A stretch of DNA of 64,000 bases from Lachnospiraceae bacterium (GCA_017431345.1 JAFRLH010000033.1:1-64000), one strand, 5' to 3'; positions 1 to 8,620 are shown, numbered from the stretch's first letter. Made by a program: numbers and translations. The notes: generated by a model not told the origin, from the letters alone.

Positions 1-264
1 AAAGCCTTCAAACCGGAACAGGCTGGAATCCATCTTTTTCCTTGTTACAAAGGTACCTTTCCCGTGCTTCTTTACAACCAGATCATTTTCTGCGAGCTCC
101 GCGATGGCTGCACGGACCGTTACACGGCTGACGCCGTAGATTTCGCACAATTTTGCTTCACTGGGCAGCGCCTGCCCTTCCCGGTATTCTCCGGTTCCGA
201 TCTTATGTTTAATGTCATCGTAGATCTGTTGATATAATGTCACTTCGCTTTGCGTTTCAAGCAT
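1..264 (-). CDS. GntR-family transcriptional regulator, C-terminus missing
   Basis: The first 88 codons of a GntR-type repressor; the rest lies beyond the window edge. The visible part is the winged helix-turn-helix: an N-terminal helix (LYQQIYDDIK), the typical GEYREGQALPSE turn, the recognition helix region (YGVSRVTVRAAI) and the wing (KKHGKGTFV). The ligand-binding domain is not visible, so the subfamily (HutC-like would fit sugar operons) cannot be read. The start at 264 follows GGAGAAAGAG. It is divergent from the Amadori-type ABC operon, and its own promoter region carries the same operator motif found at the transporter and deglycase promoters. I infer that it is the local repressor and autoregulates. 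Confidence 0.9.
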   Translation of the reverse strand, partial: MLETQSEVTLYQQIYDDIKHKIGTGEYREGQALPSEAKLCEIYGVSRVTVRAAIAELAENDLVVKKHGKGTFVTRKKMDSSLFRFEGF

Positions 265-305
265 CTCTTTCTCCGCCTTTGCTTTCTGTTTGATTAATCC
301 TCTAA

Positions 306-335
306 TATACAGGAGGTATTAACACGTCTTGTCAA
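306..335 (-). promoter_or_regulatory. gntR promoter with embedded operator
   Basis: On the minus strand, TTGACA (330-335) and TGTATA (306-311) are 18 bp apart. The operator core AAGACGTGTTA (320-330 read on minus) lies between them, which would let the GntR protein block its own promoter. Confidence 0.6.
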
Positions 336-752
336 AATTGTATCATGTATTAACTTGTATGTCAATGTATTGCGTTTTTTTCTGTGATCTGATCTGTGCA
401 ACGATGCCGGGCATAAAATCATCTGAAAAGGAAAACGATACCCCATAATGATATTGCATTGATATGTTATTCATGGAATTTTTCTGAAATGGGATTATTT
501 AAAAAAGATGCTACCCTTTTTTAGAGAATAATAATCTTGCAATGCATAAATAAAGGGTAACGCAGATTTGAAAAAAGTCTTATCTGCCCAAATGTAATCG
601 TAAAAACAATTCTGGAAGTGAGAGATGGGGTATCGTCAGTTAATTAATACCTGTCGAGTACCCAAAACGAAAAAATAATTCTTTCCTGCAGGTCGGCTGT
701 ATCGTGCAGTCAGAATCAAGATGACAGAATCCGAAAAAAAGAATAAAACCTA

Positions 753-781
753 TTGACACTTGTTATATGACGTGTTATGAT
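753..781 (+). promoter_or_regulatory. sigma-A promoter of the Amadori ABC operon
   Basis: TTGACA (753-758), a 17-bp spacer and TATGAT (776-781). The -10 overlaps operator copy 1 at 767-778, fitting repression by the divergent GntR regulator. Confidence 0.75.
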
Positions 782-812
782 AAGCACACGAAAGACGTAA
801 TAACACGTCTTA
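767..812. promoter_or_regulatory. pair of inverted GntR operators
   Basis: Copy 1 (ATGACGTGTTAT, 767-778) and copy 2 on the opposite strand (ATAACACGTCTT, 800-811) share the core GACGTGTTAT. Their centres are about 33 bp apart, near three helical turns, so two dimers could bind the same face. Copies also occur in the gntR promoter and before the first deglycase gene. Confidence 0.7.
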
Positions 813-854
813 TAACAAACCGGAAAAACCGGGAACAATTAAGGAGGACCAGAA

Positions 855-2219
855 ATGAAAAAGTACAGATGGTTGGCACTTTGTCTTGCAGTCGTGATGT
901 GCTTCGGTATGCTCGCCGGATGCGGCAGCTCAGGGGATGCCCCTGCTGAGACGGAAGCGGCAGGCGAAACAGAAGCGGCAGCAGAAGGCGGCGATGAGGC
1001 AGCAGCACCTGCAAGCGGCGACCAGGTAACGATCAAATTCGTGCACAAGTTCCCCGAAGAGAACAGAATGAAGTTCTTTGAAGAAGTGGTAGCGAATTTT
1101 GAGGCGGCGAATCCGAACATCAAGATCGAGATGACAGCTTACGGCGATGAAGAGATCAAGGACAAGACCCGTGTTCTTCTCGGAAGCGCAGATGCTCCTG
1201 ACATCTACTTCACCTGGAGCGGTGAGCGTATCACACAGTATGTTGACACCGGCAATACGCTTGATATTTCAAGCTATCTGGAAGAGGATTCCGCATGGAA
1301 GGACAGCTTCAACCCCGTCATGCTGGAGGCCTGCAATAAGAATGGTTCCTACTGGTGCGTACCGTGGGATTATTCTTCCAAGGAAATGGTCTATAACAAA
1401 GCTGTCTTTGAAGCAGCCGGTATTACCGAAGTTCCCACTACATGGGCACAGCTTCTTGAGGACTGCGAGAAGATCAAAGCAGCCGGTTATGTTCCGATCG
1501 CAATGGGCAATCAGTATCCCTGGGTTGTCTGCCACTATCTGACAAGCCTGAATGACAAGATGGTTCCGAAGGATGTCATCGCGAAGAACTACTCTCTGGA
1601 AGATCCCAACTTTACCGATCCCGGTTATGCACAGGCCATGGATCTCGTAAAGGAACTGTATGACAAAGAGTACTTCAACCAGGATGCCAATTCCGCGACA
1701 TGGGAAATGTCCCAGTCTATGGTACAGGAAGGCAAAGCGGGCATGATTTATGAGGAAGTACAGAACCTTGTAAACTATAATTCTGCTCTTGGCGAGGAAG
1801 GCTGGGGCTATTTCGATCTTCCCGAGGTCGAAGGCGCAGCAGGTGAGACCGGTTATATCACCGGCGGACCTGATGTATTCATGGTCAACTCCGCATCTGC
1901 TCATCCGGATGAAGCGATCACATTCCTGAAGTATATCACCAGCGATGAAGTCCAGGCGAAGATGGCTTATGAGCTTGGCTTCCTGCCTGCGACCAAGGTG
2001 GAGCTGGATCCTGCACAGTGCTGCCCCGGTATCGTCGATATCATCGAGAAGAATCTCAATGCGCCCGGCATGTCCGAATGGCTTGACTGCGTACTGAACC
2101 AGACCGTTTCCGAAACATGGCTGGAAGGATGCCAGACCATTTTCGCCGATGATGACGGTGCTTCAGTTATGGAGAAGGTCACTGCAACGGCGGTGGAAGT
2201 AAAGGAAGATATGGAATAA
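855..2219 (+). CDS. ABC transporter sugar-type solute-binding lipoprotein
   Basis: A 454-residue family 1 extracellular solute-binding protein. The N-terminus has a lysine-containing start, a hydrophobic core and the lipobox LAGC, so Cys23 should be lipidated and the protein anchored outside the membrane. An acidic, Ala/Glu-rich linker (about residues 25-52) leads into the two-lobed binding domain. The start follows AAGGAGG. It is the first gene of an operon with two permeases, a FrlD-like kinase and two FrlB-like deglycases, which suggests an Amadori compound such as fructoselysine as ligand, by analogy with FrlO of Bacillus. The ligand is inferred from neighbours, not from binding residues. 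Confidence 0.85.
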   Translation: MKKYRWLALCLAVVMCFGMLAGCGSSGDAPAETEAAGETEAAAEGGDEAAAPASGDQVTIKFVHKFPEENRMKFFEEVVANFEAANPNIKIEMTAYGDEEIKDKTRVLLGSADAPDIYFTWSGERITQYVDTGNTLDISSYLEEDSAWKDSFNPVMLEACNKNGSYWCVPWDYSSKEMVYNKAVFEAAGITEVPTTWAQLLEDCEKIKAAGYVPIAMGNQYPWVVCHYLTSLNDKMVPKDVIAKNYSLEDPNFTDPGYAQAMDLVKELYDKEYFNQDANSATWEMSQSMVQEGKAGMIYEEVQNLVNYNSALGEEGWGYFDLPEVEGAAGETGYITGGPDVFMVNSASAHPDEAITFLKYITSDEVQAKMAYELGFLPATKVELDPAQCCPGIVDIIEKNLNAPGMSEWLDCVLNQTVSETWLEGCQTIFADDDGASVMEKVTATAVEVKEDME

Positions 2220-2255
2220 TCATTCCGGAATCACAGCAACAGCAAAACTGAAAAA

Positions 2256-2282
2256 GGCCGCAGACCGGTAAGGAATGCGGCC
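2256..2282 (+). terminator. intercistronic hairpin after the binding-protein gene
   Basis: A perfect 7-bp stem, GGCCGCA with TGCGGCC, and a 13-nt loop, without a strong T-run. It probably stabilises the binding-protein mRNA or partly terminates transcription, a common way to make more binding protein than permease. Confidence 0.55.
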
Positions 2283-2307
2283 TTATACACAAAAAGGAGA
2301 AGACCGA

Positions 2308-3213
2308 ATGAGTGCGCTGAAAAGGAACCGCATGGCTGTGCTGGTATTCCTGGCACCGGCTGTCATTCTTGTGGGTCTGCTGGTATTCTTCCCAGTCCTT
2401 CTGAATATCTATTACAGTCTGTTCAAATGGACGGCCTATTCAGCCGATATGAAATTCGTCGGTCTGAAGTATTATCAGAAGCTCTTCAGCGATCCCAAGA
2501 TAGCCCTTTCCATCAAGAACAATGTAATGTATGCCGTGGTCTCCCTGATCTTCCAGACCGGTCTGGGACTGATCATTGCACATCTTTTCGTAACATTCGC
2601 AAACACAAAATACGCGGCGATCACCCGCGTGGTCATTTTTATCCCTGCTGTCATTTCCCTGACCGCGATCGGCCTTTTGTGGGTCATCGCCTACAATCCT
2701 TCCCTCGGTTTCGTCAATGCGATCCTGGAAGCGGTAGGCCTCGGCAGATTTGCCCATGACTGGCTGGGCGACGCCAATACGGCGATGATGTCGATCATCA
2801 TGGTGTCGCAGTGGCAGTATATCGGAGAAATGGTCATGCTGTATACCGTTGGTCTGCAGGCTGTTCCCACAGATATTTATGAGGCAGCGACGATCGACGG
2901 CGCCAGCAACTGGCAGACATTCCTGCATGTCACAGTGCCCATGATCCGATCCACCATCCTTATGAATATGACGATCACCATTATCGGAGCGTTCATGGTG
3001 TTCGATGAAGTCTATGTTATGACGAGCGGCGGTCCGGGCGGTGCTACGGAAACGCTTGCCACACTGATGTATGAAACCGGTTTCCGAAAGGATAACATGG
3101 GCTACGCCAGCGCGATCGGCGTGCTCCTGTTCCTGATCACGTTTGCATTCTCGTTTATCCAGATGAGGCTGTATAACGTAAATGAAATGATGGGGAGGAG
3201 CAAGGAATCATGA
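2308..3213 (+). CDS. ABC transporter permease (sugar type, MalF-like)
   Basis: A 301-residue inner-membrane permease with about six membrane segments and the EAA loop (EAATIDGASNWQTFLHVTVP) that contacts the ATPase. The start at 2308 is preferred because AAAAGGAG lies 7-10 bases upstream; an earlier in-frame ATG at 2275 sits in the preceding hairpin. It pairs with the next permease, whose start overlaps its stop. No ATPase is encoded here, so a shared MsmX-type ATPase from elsewhere is expected, as known for the Bacillus frl importer. It moves the substrate delivered by the upstream lipoprotein. Confidence 0.87.
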   Translation: MSALKRNRMAVLVFLAPAVILVGLLVFFPVLLNIYYSLFKWTAYSADMKFVGLKYYQKLFSDPKIALSIKNNVMYAVVSLIFQTGLGLIIAHLFVTFANTKYAAITRVVIFIPAVISLTAIGLLWVIAYNPSLGFVNAILEAVGLGRFAHDWLGDANTAMMSIIMVSQWQYIGEMVMLYTVGLQAVPTDIYEAATIDGASNWQTFLHVTVPMIRSTILMNMTITIIGAFMVFDEVYVMTSGGPGGATETLATLMYETGFRKDNMGYASAIGVLLFLITFAFSFIQMRLYNVNEMMGRSKES

Positions 3214-4037
3214 GTATGGCAACGAGAACAAAAAGAGGCATCATCCATCTGATCATGACTGCCTACATGATTATTATCGTTTTCCCGCTCCTCTGGATGC
3301 TGATCAGCGGATTCAAGAGCAATTCCGAGATCTTCGGTTCGCCCTGGAGCTTTCCGTCCAGCCTGAATCCCAAAAACTATATTTATGCCTGGCAGACATA
3401 CATCCAGAGAGCGACCCTGAACAGCCTGTTCTTTACAATTCTGGGTACTGTGCTGACCGTCCTGATCGCAGGTATGGCTGCTTACGCCGTGATCCGTTTC
3501 CGGCTGAAGTCTTCCTACATCATTTTCCTGTTCATTCTCTCAGGAATGATGCTGGCGCCGCAGTGCTCTCTGATCCCGATCTACAAGATGCTCGGTATCA
3601 CCCACCTGTACAATACCAGGATCGGCCTTTTGCTGCCGTATGTAGCTTACCGGATTCCGTTCTCCTTCTTCATGATGTGGTCGTTCATGGTAACGCTGCC
3701 GATTGAAGTGGAGGAGGCAGCGACGATCGACGGCTGCAGTGTATTCGGAACATTTTTCCGGGTCGTCATGCCCATGTGCAAGCCTGCTATCGCAACAACG
3801 GCTGTCATGTGCGCCCGCTTTATCTGGAATGACTTCGCTTTCGCGCTGGTATTTACGGAAGGAAAGGCCCTGCAGACCGTGCCGCTGTCAATCTTTTCCA
3901 TGCGGTCGACTTCCCAGACAGACTGGGGTGTGCTGCTCGGCGGTCTGACACTGGCTGCACTGCCGATGGTCATCATGTATATCGTGCTGCAGAAATACTT
4001 TGTCTCCGGCGCCAATTCCGGTGCTGTAAAGGGATGA
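3210..4037 (+). CDS. ABC transporter permease (sugar type, MalG-like)
   Basis: A 275-residue permease of the carbohydrate ABC family, partner of the preceding gene. Its ATG overlaps the upstream TGA (ATGA), indicating translational coupling. It has about six hydrophobic segments and the EAA loop EAATIDGCSVFGTFFRVVMP. The two permeases form the membrane channel of the putative Amadori importer. Confidence 0.87.
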   Translation: MSMATRTKRGIIHLIMTAYMIIIVFPLLWMLISGFKSNSEIFGSPWSFPSSLNPKNYIYAWQTYIQRATLNSLFFTILGTVLTVLIAGMAAYAVIRFRLKSSYIIFLFILSGMMLAPQCSLIPIYKMLGITHLYNTRIGLLLPYVAYRIPFSFFMMWSFMVTLPIEVEEAATIDGCSVFGTFFRVVMPMCKPAIATTAVMCARFIWNDFAFALVFTEGKALQTVPLSIFSMRSTSQTDWGVLLGGLTLAALPMVIMYIVLQKYFVSGANSGAVKG

Positions 4038-4063
4038 TGAAACGCCCGTAAAAGGAGCCTGAA

Positions 4064-4993
4064 ATGATTAAAATAGCATGCGTCGGCGATAATGTCGTAG
4101 ATATCAATTATATAGACGGAATGATCCATCCGGGGGGAAACTGCGTAAATGTGGCTGTTTACTGCAGGCAGATGGGACATCAGGCCGCGTATGTCGGGGT
4201 GCTGGCGGATGATGAGAACGCAAAGATCGTGACGGATTCGCTGACGGCATTTGGTGTGGACTGGCACATGTGCCCGGTCCTGCACGGGGAGACCGGAAGG
4301 TGTCCGTGCAGACTTGTCGACGGGGAGAGGATCCTCTCCGATGAGAATGACGGCGGTCTTGTGAAATCGGATCCGCTTGTGCTGACCGATGAGATCCTGG
4401 CGTATCTGAAAGGCTTTGATCTCGTACACAACAGCTGCTACAGCTATTTTGACGAACAGCTTTACAAGATTAAGGAGATCGGTGTCCCGCTTCTTTATGA
4501 TTTCTCCACCGTATGGAACAGGGATCCCGCACGGCTTAAGCTGGTACTGGATTCAGCGGATTACGTACTGTTTTCCGAAATTGAAACGCTGTCCGAAGAA
4601 GAAAACCGGCAGATGCTGCTCGATGCCGTCGATAAGTACGGCGTCAGGCTCGCTGTCATGACGATGGGCATCAAAGGCGCGTTCGTCTATGACGGCAGGA
4701 AAATCTATGAGAAAGCTCCCTATAATGTGGACGCCGGCGCAATCGACACGACCGGCTGCGGCGATTCCTGGATCAGCGGATTCATTACGACCTATGTGGA
4801 GATCATGGGAAGAATGAACGCGATGAAGAAAGCATCGGATGACGCGTTCATTACCGAAGCGGATGTACAGGATGTCCATGAACATGCCGTGGAAATGGCG
4901 ATGTGTATGGGAAACCTGCGCGCCAGGGCTACCTGCCGCGTAAAAGGGGCCTACCCCTACGGCGTGCCGATCAGGGACCCGGAGAAGGGATGA
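4064..4993 (+). CDS. frlD: PfkB-family sugar kinase, fructoselysine 6-kinase-like
   Basis: A 309-residue ribokinase-fold kinase. The N-terminus (CVGDNVVDI, then GGNCVNVAVYC) closely resembles remembered FrlD of E. coli, and the ATP/anion-hole motif is DTTGCGD (residues 228-234) with Asp234 as the likely catalytic base. Cys232 replaces the usual Ala of the DTxGAGD signature. FrlD phosphorylates fructoselysine at O6 before deglycation. Its place between an importer and two FrlB-like SIS enzymes makes an Amadori-product kinase the best reading; the exact amine (lysine, arginine, other) cannot be told. RBS AAAGGAG lies upstream. Confidence 0.78.
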   Translation: MIKIACVGDNVVDINYIDGMIHPGGNCVNVAVYCRQMGHQAAYVGVLADDENAKIVTDSLTAFGVDWHMCPVLHGETGRCPCRLVDGERILSDENDGGLVKSDPLVLTDEILAYLKGFDLVHNSCYSYFDEQLYKIKEIGVPLLYDFSTVWNRDPARLKLVLDSADYVLFSEIETLSEEENRQMLLDAVDKYGVRLAVMTMGIKGAFVYDGRKIYEKAPYNVDAGAIDTTGCGDSWISGFITTYVEIMGRMNAMKKASDDAFITEADVQDVHEHAVEMAMCMGNLRARATCRVKGAYPYGVPIRDPEKG

Positions 4994-5284
4994 TCTTTCC
5001 TGCTGACGGAGCAGGAAACGGGATACTTTAAACCGCAGTGATCCTGATGATCCAAGTGTCAGGATCCTGCATGATTCTGTCATTCTGAAGGCTGCCTGCA
5101 GCCTGAAGAATCCACCGCTGGCAGATTGCGGCTTATGAAAAACCGCATGTTTCAAAGCGATGATCCTTCGGAACCGAAGTTCCTCAGGATGACAAAAATT
5201 TTTACCTTTGGATAATACGTCATAAGACGTGTTATAGATAAGACCGATTTAGTTTTCAAATTCATATTACAGGAGGTCATGAAA
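4994..5284. repeat. intergenic region with two degenerate dispersed-repeat copies and an operator
   Basis: A 291-bp gap. Around 5089-5115 is a repeat-like hairpin (GTCATTCTGAAG with a GGCTGC/GCAGCC core and CTGAAGAATCC). Around 5160-5200 is an inverted copy (GATCCTTCGG, CTCAGGATGAC). Related sequences occur at 15852, 20083, 20179 and 33408. The right end carries the deglycase promoter and operator. Confidence 0.5.
5224..5235 (+). promoter_or_regulatory. GntR operator before the deglycase genes
   Basis: AAGACGTGTTAT matches the operators at 320-330, 767-778 and 800-811. It overlaps a plausible -10 region. This shows a second promoter inside the cluster under the same regulator. Confidence 0.65.
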
Positions 5285-6289
5285 ATGAAAGACATCAACA
5301 AAGAAAAGGTTGTCGATGGAGCAAAGAAACTCACCGCACTCCGCGGCGCTATGGAAAAGATCGCTGATCAGGTAACTGAAAAGGGTTTTGAGAACCTTCT
5401 TTTCACATCCGCCGGCGGTTCTCTGGCAGCGCTTTCTCCGTTCTGTGAGATGGTCAAGCATATGTCCACGATCCCGACTTTCACAGAGATCCCGGCAGAG
5501 CTGATGGTCACCGGAAATCCCATGATCACGGACAAGACCGTTGCTGTGCTTACCTCCAAATCCGGTGATACCAAAGAGACTGTTGCTGTCGCCGGCTGGC
5601 TGAAGGAAAAAGGCGTGACCGTTGTTTCCATGTGCGGAGAAGCCGATTCCCCGCTCTCGAAGGTTTCCGATTACAGTGTCAATTATGCCGATGCAGAGCC
5701 GCATGATCTCCTTGGTATCTACTTTGTTGGAAAGCTTCTGCAGAATCACGGCGATTTTGAAGATTACAATGTATTCGCAGATCAGCTGGAGAACCTTCCC
5801 GAGATCCTTGTAAAGACCGCAGAGGAATCTGTCGGTGTTGCGGAAGAGTATGTTTCCTATTTTGATCCGGAAGATAAGGAGTATCAGATCTGGACAGCAT
5901 CCGGCAATACCTGGGGACACACCTATTCCATGGCTATGTGCGTACTGGAAGAGTGCCAGTGGCTGAGAACGAAATCCGTACATTCCGCAGAGTTCTTCCA
6001 CGGAACACTGGAGATGGTGGAGCGCAATGTACTCGTCTGCGTAGGCATGGGCGAAGGTCCCACGAGACCGCTTGACGAGCGTGTGATCCGTTTTGCGGAA
6101 GGCCATACGAACCAGCTTGTCGTCTTCGATACAAAGACACTGTCCATCCCCGGCATCGACGAGAAGTACCGCTGGCTGCTCTCTCCCGTACTGCTTTGGG
6201 AAATGTTCGCAAGAACCTATCATCACCTTGCAGACGTAAGGAAGCATGATATGGATATCAGAAGATACTACAGAAGACTGAACTATTGA
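5285..6289 (+). CDS. frlB: SIS-domain sugar isomerase, FrlB-like fructosamine deglycase (copy 1)
   Basis: A 334-residue protein with two SIS domains, cytoplasmic. FrlB splits fructoselysine 6-phosphate into glucose 6-phosphate and lysine. Family features visible are the sugar-phosphate loop (TSKSGDTKET), the SAEFFHGTLEMVE segment matching remembered FrlB EFRHGPLEIVE, and the C-terminal RRYYRRLNY, matching the RRYYGGLVEY end of E. coli FrlB. The start at 5285 is 8 bases after AGGAGG; the ATG at 5279 is too close. It has its own operator-bearing promoter and a second deglycase downstream. Confidence 0.8.
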   Translation: MKDINKEKVVDGAKKLTALRGAMEKIADQVTEKGFENLLFTSAGGSLAALSPFCEMVKHMSTIPTFTEIPAELMVTGNPMITDKTVAVLTSKSGDTKETVAVAGWLKEKGVTVVSMCGEADSPLSKVSDYSVNYADAEPHDLLGIYFVGKLLQNHGDFEDYNVFADQLENLPEILVKTAEESVGVAEEYVSYFDPEDKEYQIWTASGNTWGHTYSMAMCVLEECQWLRTKSVHSAEFFHGTLEMVERNVLVCVGMGEGPTRPLDERVIRFAEGHTNQLVVFDTKTLSIPGIDEKYRWLLSPVLLWEMFARTYHHLADVRKHDMDIRRYYRRLNY

Positions 6290-6339
6290 TTGTACAAGAA
6301 ATGAAAATATCAATAAAACAAGATCAGGAGGATATAAAA

Positions 6340-7356
6340 ATGTTTAATTTTGACGTACCGCGCTATGAGAAAGTTGTCAGTGATGCCATCGCCCTTCGCC
6401 CCCAGATCGAAGCAGCTGTAGACAAGATCTGTGAAGAAGGCTACACCAACCTGTATTTCATCGGCTGCGGCGGCACCTATGCCCATTCGCTGCCCATGAA
6501 GTTCTGGATCGATACCGCCAGCACAAAGATCAACGCTGTCAGCGTGATTGCTGCCGAGTTCATGGCTGCACCGCCCAAATCCTTCTCAAAGGATTCTGTC
6601 TGCGTATTCTCCACCCGCAGCGGAAATACCAAAGAGATCGTTGCCGCTGCGAAATTCTGCAAGGAAGCCGGCGCAAGGACGATCGTTTATGTTTCCAATG
6701 ACAATACGCCTGTCTGCGAATATGCGGATTACAAGCTGTTCAGCTTTGCCGAGGATGACTGCCTGTGCGAAGCGATCTACACCTACATGATCACCCTGAT
6801 CGCCCGTTTCCTGAAGAACGCCGGCGAGTTCCCGAAGTATGATCAGTTCGTGGAAGAGTATGCACAGATCGTTCCTTATCTGCTGAAGGGCAAAGAGCAG
6901 TATGAAGACAGATGCAAGACCATGGCGGAGTCCTTCAAGGACGTGGATTATCATATGGTCGTCGGTTCCGGCATGCTCTGGGGCGAGGCTTATGACTATG
7001 CAATGTGCATCCTTGAGGAGATGCAGTGGCTGAAGACCAAGTCCATCCATGCTGCGGAGTATTTCCATGGCACGATCGAACTCACCGAAGAGGATACCAG
7101 CATGATCCTGTTCTACGGCGAAGATGAGACCAGACCGCTCATGGACCGTGTGCTGAACTTCGCACAGAAGGTCTCCAAGGTCATCAATATCTTTGATACA
7201 AAGGAAGTAGAGCTTCCGTTCAGCGAGCCCGAGTTCAGAAAGATCGTTTCCCCGATGATCATGTATGCGATCACCGAGCGTCTTTCCTGCCATATCGAGC
7301 ATGTCCGCGATCATAAGCTCACAATTCGCCGTTATTATCGTCAGATGGAGTATTGA
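6340..7356 (+). CDS. frlB: SIS-domain sugar isomerase, FrlB-like fructosamine deglycase (copy 2)
   Basis: A 338-residue paralogue of the preceding gene. It has the SIS loop STRSGNTKE, the segment AAEYFHGTIELTE and the C-terminal RRYYRQMEY. The start at 6340 follows AGGAGG by 8 bases; an in-frame extension back to 6286 lacks a ribosome site. The two copies are clearly diverged, so they may act on different substrates, as known for the paired GfrE and GfrF deglycases of Salmonella (glucoselysine and fructoselysine phosphates), or form one complex. Which one does what is unknown. Confidence 0.78.
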   Translation: MFNFDVPRYEKVVSDAIALRPQIEAAVDKICEEGYTNLYFIGCGGTYAHSLPMKFWIDTASTKINAVSVIAAEFMAAPPKSFSKDSVCVFSTRSGNTKEIVAAAKFCKEAGARTIVYVSNDNTPVCEYADYKLFSFAEDDCLCEAIYTYMITLIARFLKNAGEFPKYDQFVEEYAQIVPYLLKGKEQYEDRCKTMAESFKDVDYHMVVGSGMLWGEAYDYAMCILEEMQWLKTKSIHAAEYFHGTIELTEEDTSMILFYGEDETRPLMDRVLNFAQKVSKVINIFDTKEVELPFSEPEFRKIVSPMIMYAITERLSCHIEHVRDHKLTIRRYYRQMEY

Positions 7357-7446
7357 TGTATAAGCTCCCGCGGCGCGGCCGGACATCCGGGAGTGCCTGC
7401 ATTCACGGATACTAAGCTATGGCGCGGGCTTTCATCCTTCATATCA

Positions 7447-7485
7447 TGTATAAGTCCGGAGCAATCCGGGCTTATACATATTTTC
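7447..7485 (+). terminator. terminator or attenuator between deglycase and exporter genes
   Basis: A 14-bp stem with one wobble (TGTATAAGTCCGGA with TCCGGGCTTATACA), a GCAA loop and a short T-rich tail. It should end most transcripts of the deglycase operon; readthrough would give the EamA gene. Confidence 0.7.
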
Positions 7486-7508
7486 CTGTTTACAAGGAGC
7501 ATTTATAA

Positions 7509-8402
7509 ATGGGTATCCTTTACATCCTGCTGGCAGCCTTGCTTTTCGGTTCCAATCCTTCGGTTGAGAATATCCTTCTGTCTTCCGGCCTTACTGCAGA
7601 CCTCGTGGCGTTTGCGGTGGTCGCGGTCAGCGGGATCCTGGCATTCCTGGCCGGAATCATCCGGAAAGAATCTTTCCGTCTTACCCGTTCCCAACTGGCG
7701 GCCGCCGTGCTGACCGGCCTGATCGGCAGAGGGCTGACAGAGGTGTGCCTGATCCAGGCGTATACCCTGGTACCGCCGGGCGTAGCGACAATGGTCCACT
7801 TTTTCTTTCCCACCGTTGTCTGCGCGGCTTCCATCCTCCTTTTTCACGAGAAGCTGACATGGTACAAAGCGGCAGCTGTCGTTCTCTCAGTCTGCGGCCT
7901 TTATGGAATCGCGGACGGGCAGACCGGGGGAAGCATTGCCGGCGTGCTGTTCGCCGGAGTCACCAGCCTGACATTTGCATTTTACTACCTGATGACGGAA
8001 CGATCATCCTTAAAGGAGATTCCGCCGATGGTCATGATCTTTTATGTGCACCTGTTCGGCGCGATCACATGCGCGGCACCGCTGATCGCAAAGGGAAAGT
8101 CTCTCGCGGTAATCAGCGGAGGACAGTGGCTTCTGCTGATCCTCAGCGGCTCCATGTGTTTTGTTGCCTTCATTCTGCTGAACAAGGGGATCCCTATGGT
8201 TGGCGGCGGTACAGCAGCCTTCATCAATATGCTGGAGCCGGTGACGAGCCTGATGCTCAGCGTGATCCTCTTTAAAAGCAGGCTTTCTGTTATGACAGCC
8301 GTCGGTTGTTTTCTGATCGTCGGCGCACTGTTCATAAGCGCAATGGAAACACACAGAGGTACAGAGGAACCATCAGCAGTTTTAGAAATGCAGCAGAAAT
8401 AA
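7509..8402 (+). CDS. EamA/DMT-family transporter
   Basis: A 297-residue membrane protein with about ten hydrophobic segments in two EamA repeats, the drug/metabolite transporter fold. Members export amino acids, sugars or other metabolites. The start follows AAGGAG. It lies just after a leaky terminator behind two deglycase genes, so export of the amine released from Amadori compounds (for example lysine) is a reasonable but unproven idea. It could equally be an unrelated permease. Confidence 0.8.
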   Translation: MGILYILLAALLFGSNPSVENILLSSGLTADLVAFAVVAVSGILAFLAGIIRKESFRLTRSQLAAAVLTGLIGRGLTEVCLIQAYTLVPPGVATMVHFFFPTVVCAASILLFHEKLTWYKAAAVVLSVCGLYGIADGQTGGSIAGVLFAGVTSLTFAFYYLMTERSSLKEIPPMVMIFYVHLFGAITCAAPLIAKGKSLAVISGGQWLLLILSGSMCFVAFILLNKGIPMVGGGTAAFINMLEPVTSLMLSVILFKSRLSVMTAVGCFLIVGALFISAMETHRGTEEPSAVLEMQQK

Positions 8403-8439
8403 AGATCTTATAAAATTATTAAGAACGTGCAAAAAGTAC

Positions 8440-8468
8440 TTGCGTTATAACAAAACCGGGAGTATAAT
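8440..8468 (+). promoter_or_regulatory. sigma-A promoter of the leader RNA and TlpA-like gene
   Basis: TTGCGT (8440-8445), a 17-bp spacer and TATAAT (8463-8468). It is followed by a structured leader and then the lipoprotein gene. Confidence 0.7.
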
Positions 8469-8620
8469 GACACTGTAGATGAGAGTTGTCTATATATTAC
8501 GAGTTTCTGTCGTAAGAAGAAAGTCCGTATGCGAACTGATGGAAAGGGCAGTGGCAGCCCGCCGGATGCATATGGGCTTTCTTCTTGTCCGGAAAAATTT
8601 CCCGCCTAGTGTTGACAGGA
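8469..8620 (+). ncRNA. structured 5' leader RNA, class unknown
   Basis: About 150 nt between the promoter and the lipoprotein gene that can fold into a junction. P1 is GACACT (8470s) with AGTGTT (about 8610). One arm is TTACGA with TCGTAA (6 bp). A long arm pairs GAAGAAAGTCC with GGGCTTTCTTC (11 bp) and is extended inside by GTATGC with GCATAT and GGGC with GCCC. It does not match a riboswitch class I can recall. A regulatory leader or a processed small RNA are both possible. Confidence 0.5.

Larger units (their letters stand above)
265..854. other. 590-bp divergent intergenic region
   Basis: No convincing gene is present. The left end holds the gntR promoter and an operator; the right end holds the ABC-operon promoter and two operators. 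Between them lie nested inverted repeats: an 11-bp pair (CGATACCCCAT at 436-446 with ATGGGGTATCG at 625-635) and an 8-bp pair (TACCCTTT at 512-519 with AAAGGGTA at 552-559). The purpose of the central 200 bp is unknown. Confidence 0.6.

Noticed and set aside
8520-8590. RNase P RNA-like start (GAAGAAAGTCC)
   Set aside because: The element is far too short and lacks the other conserved RNase P blocks; the match is part of a simple 11-bp stem.
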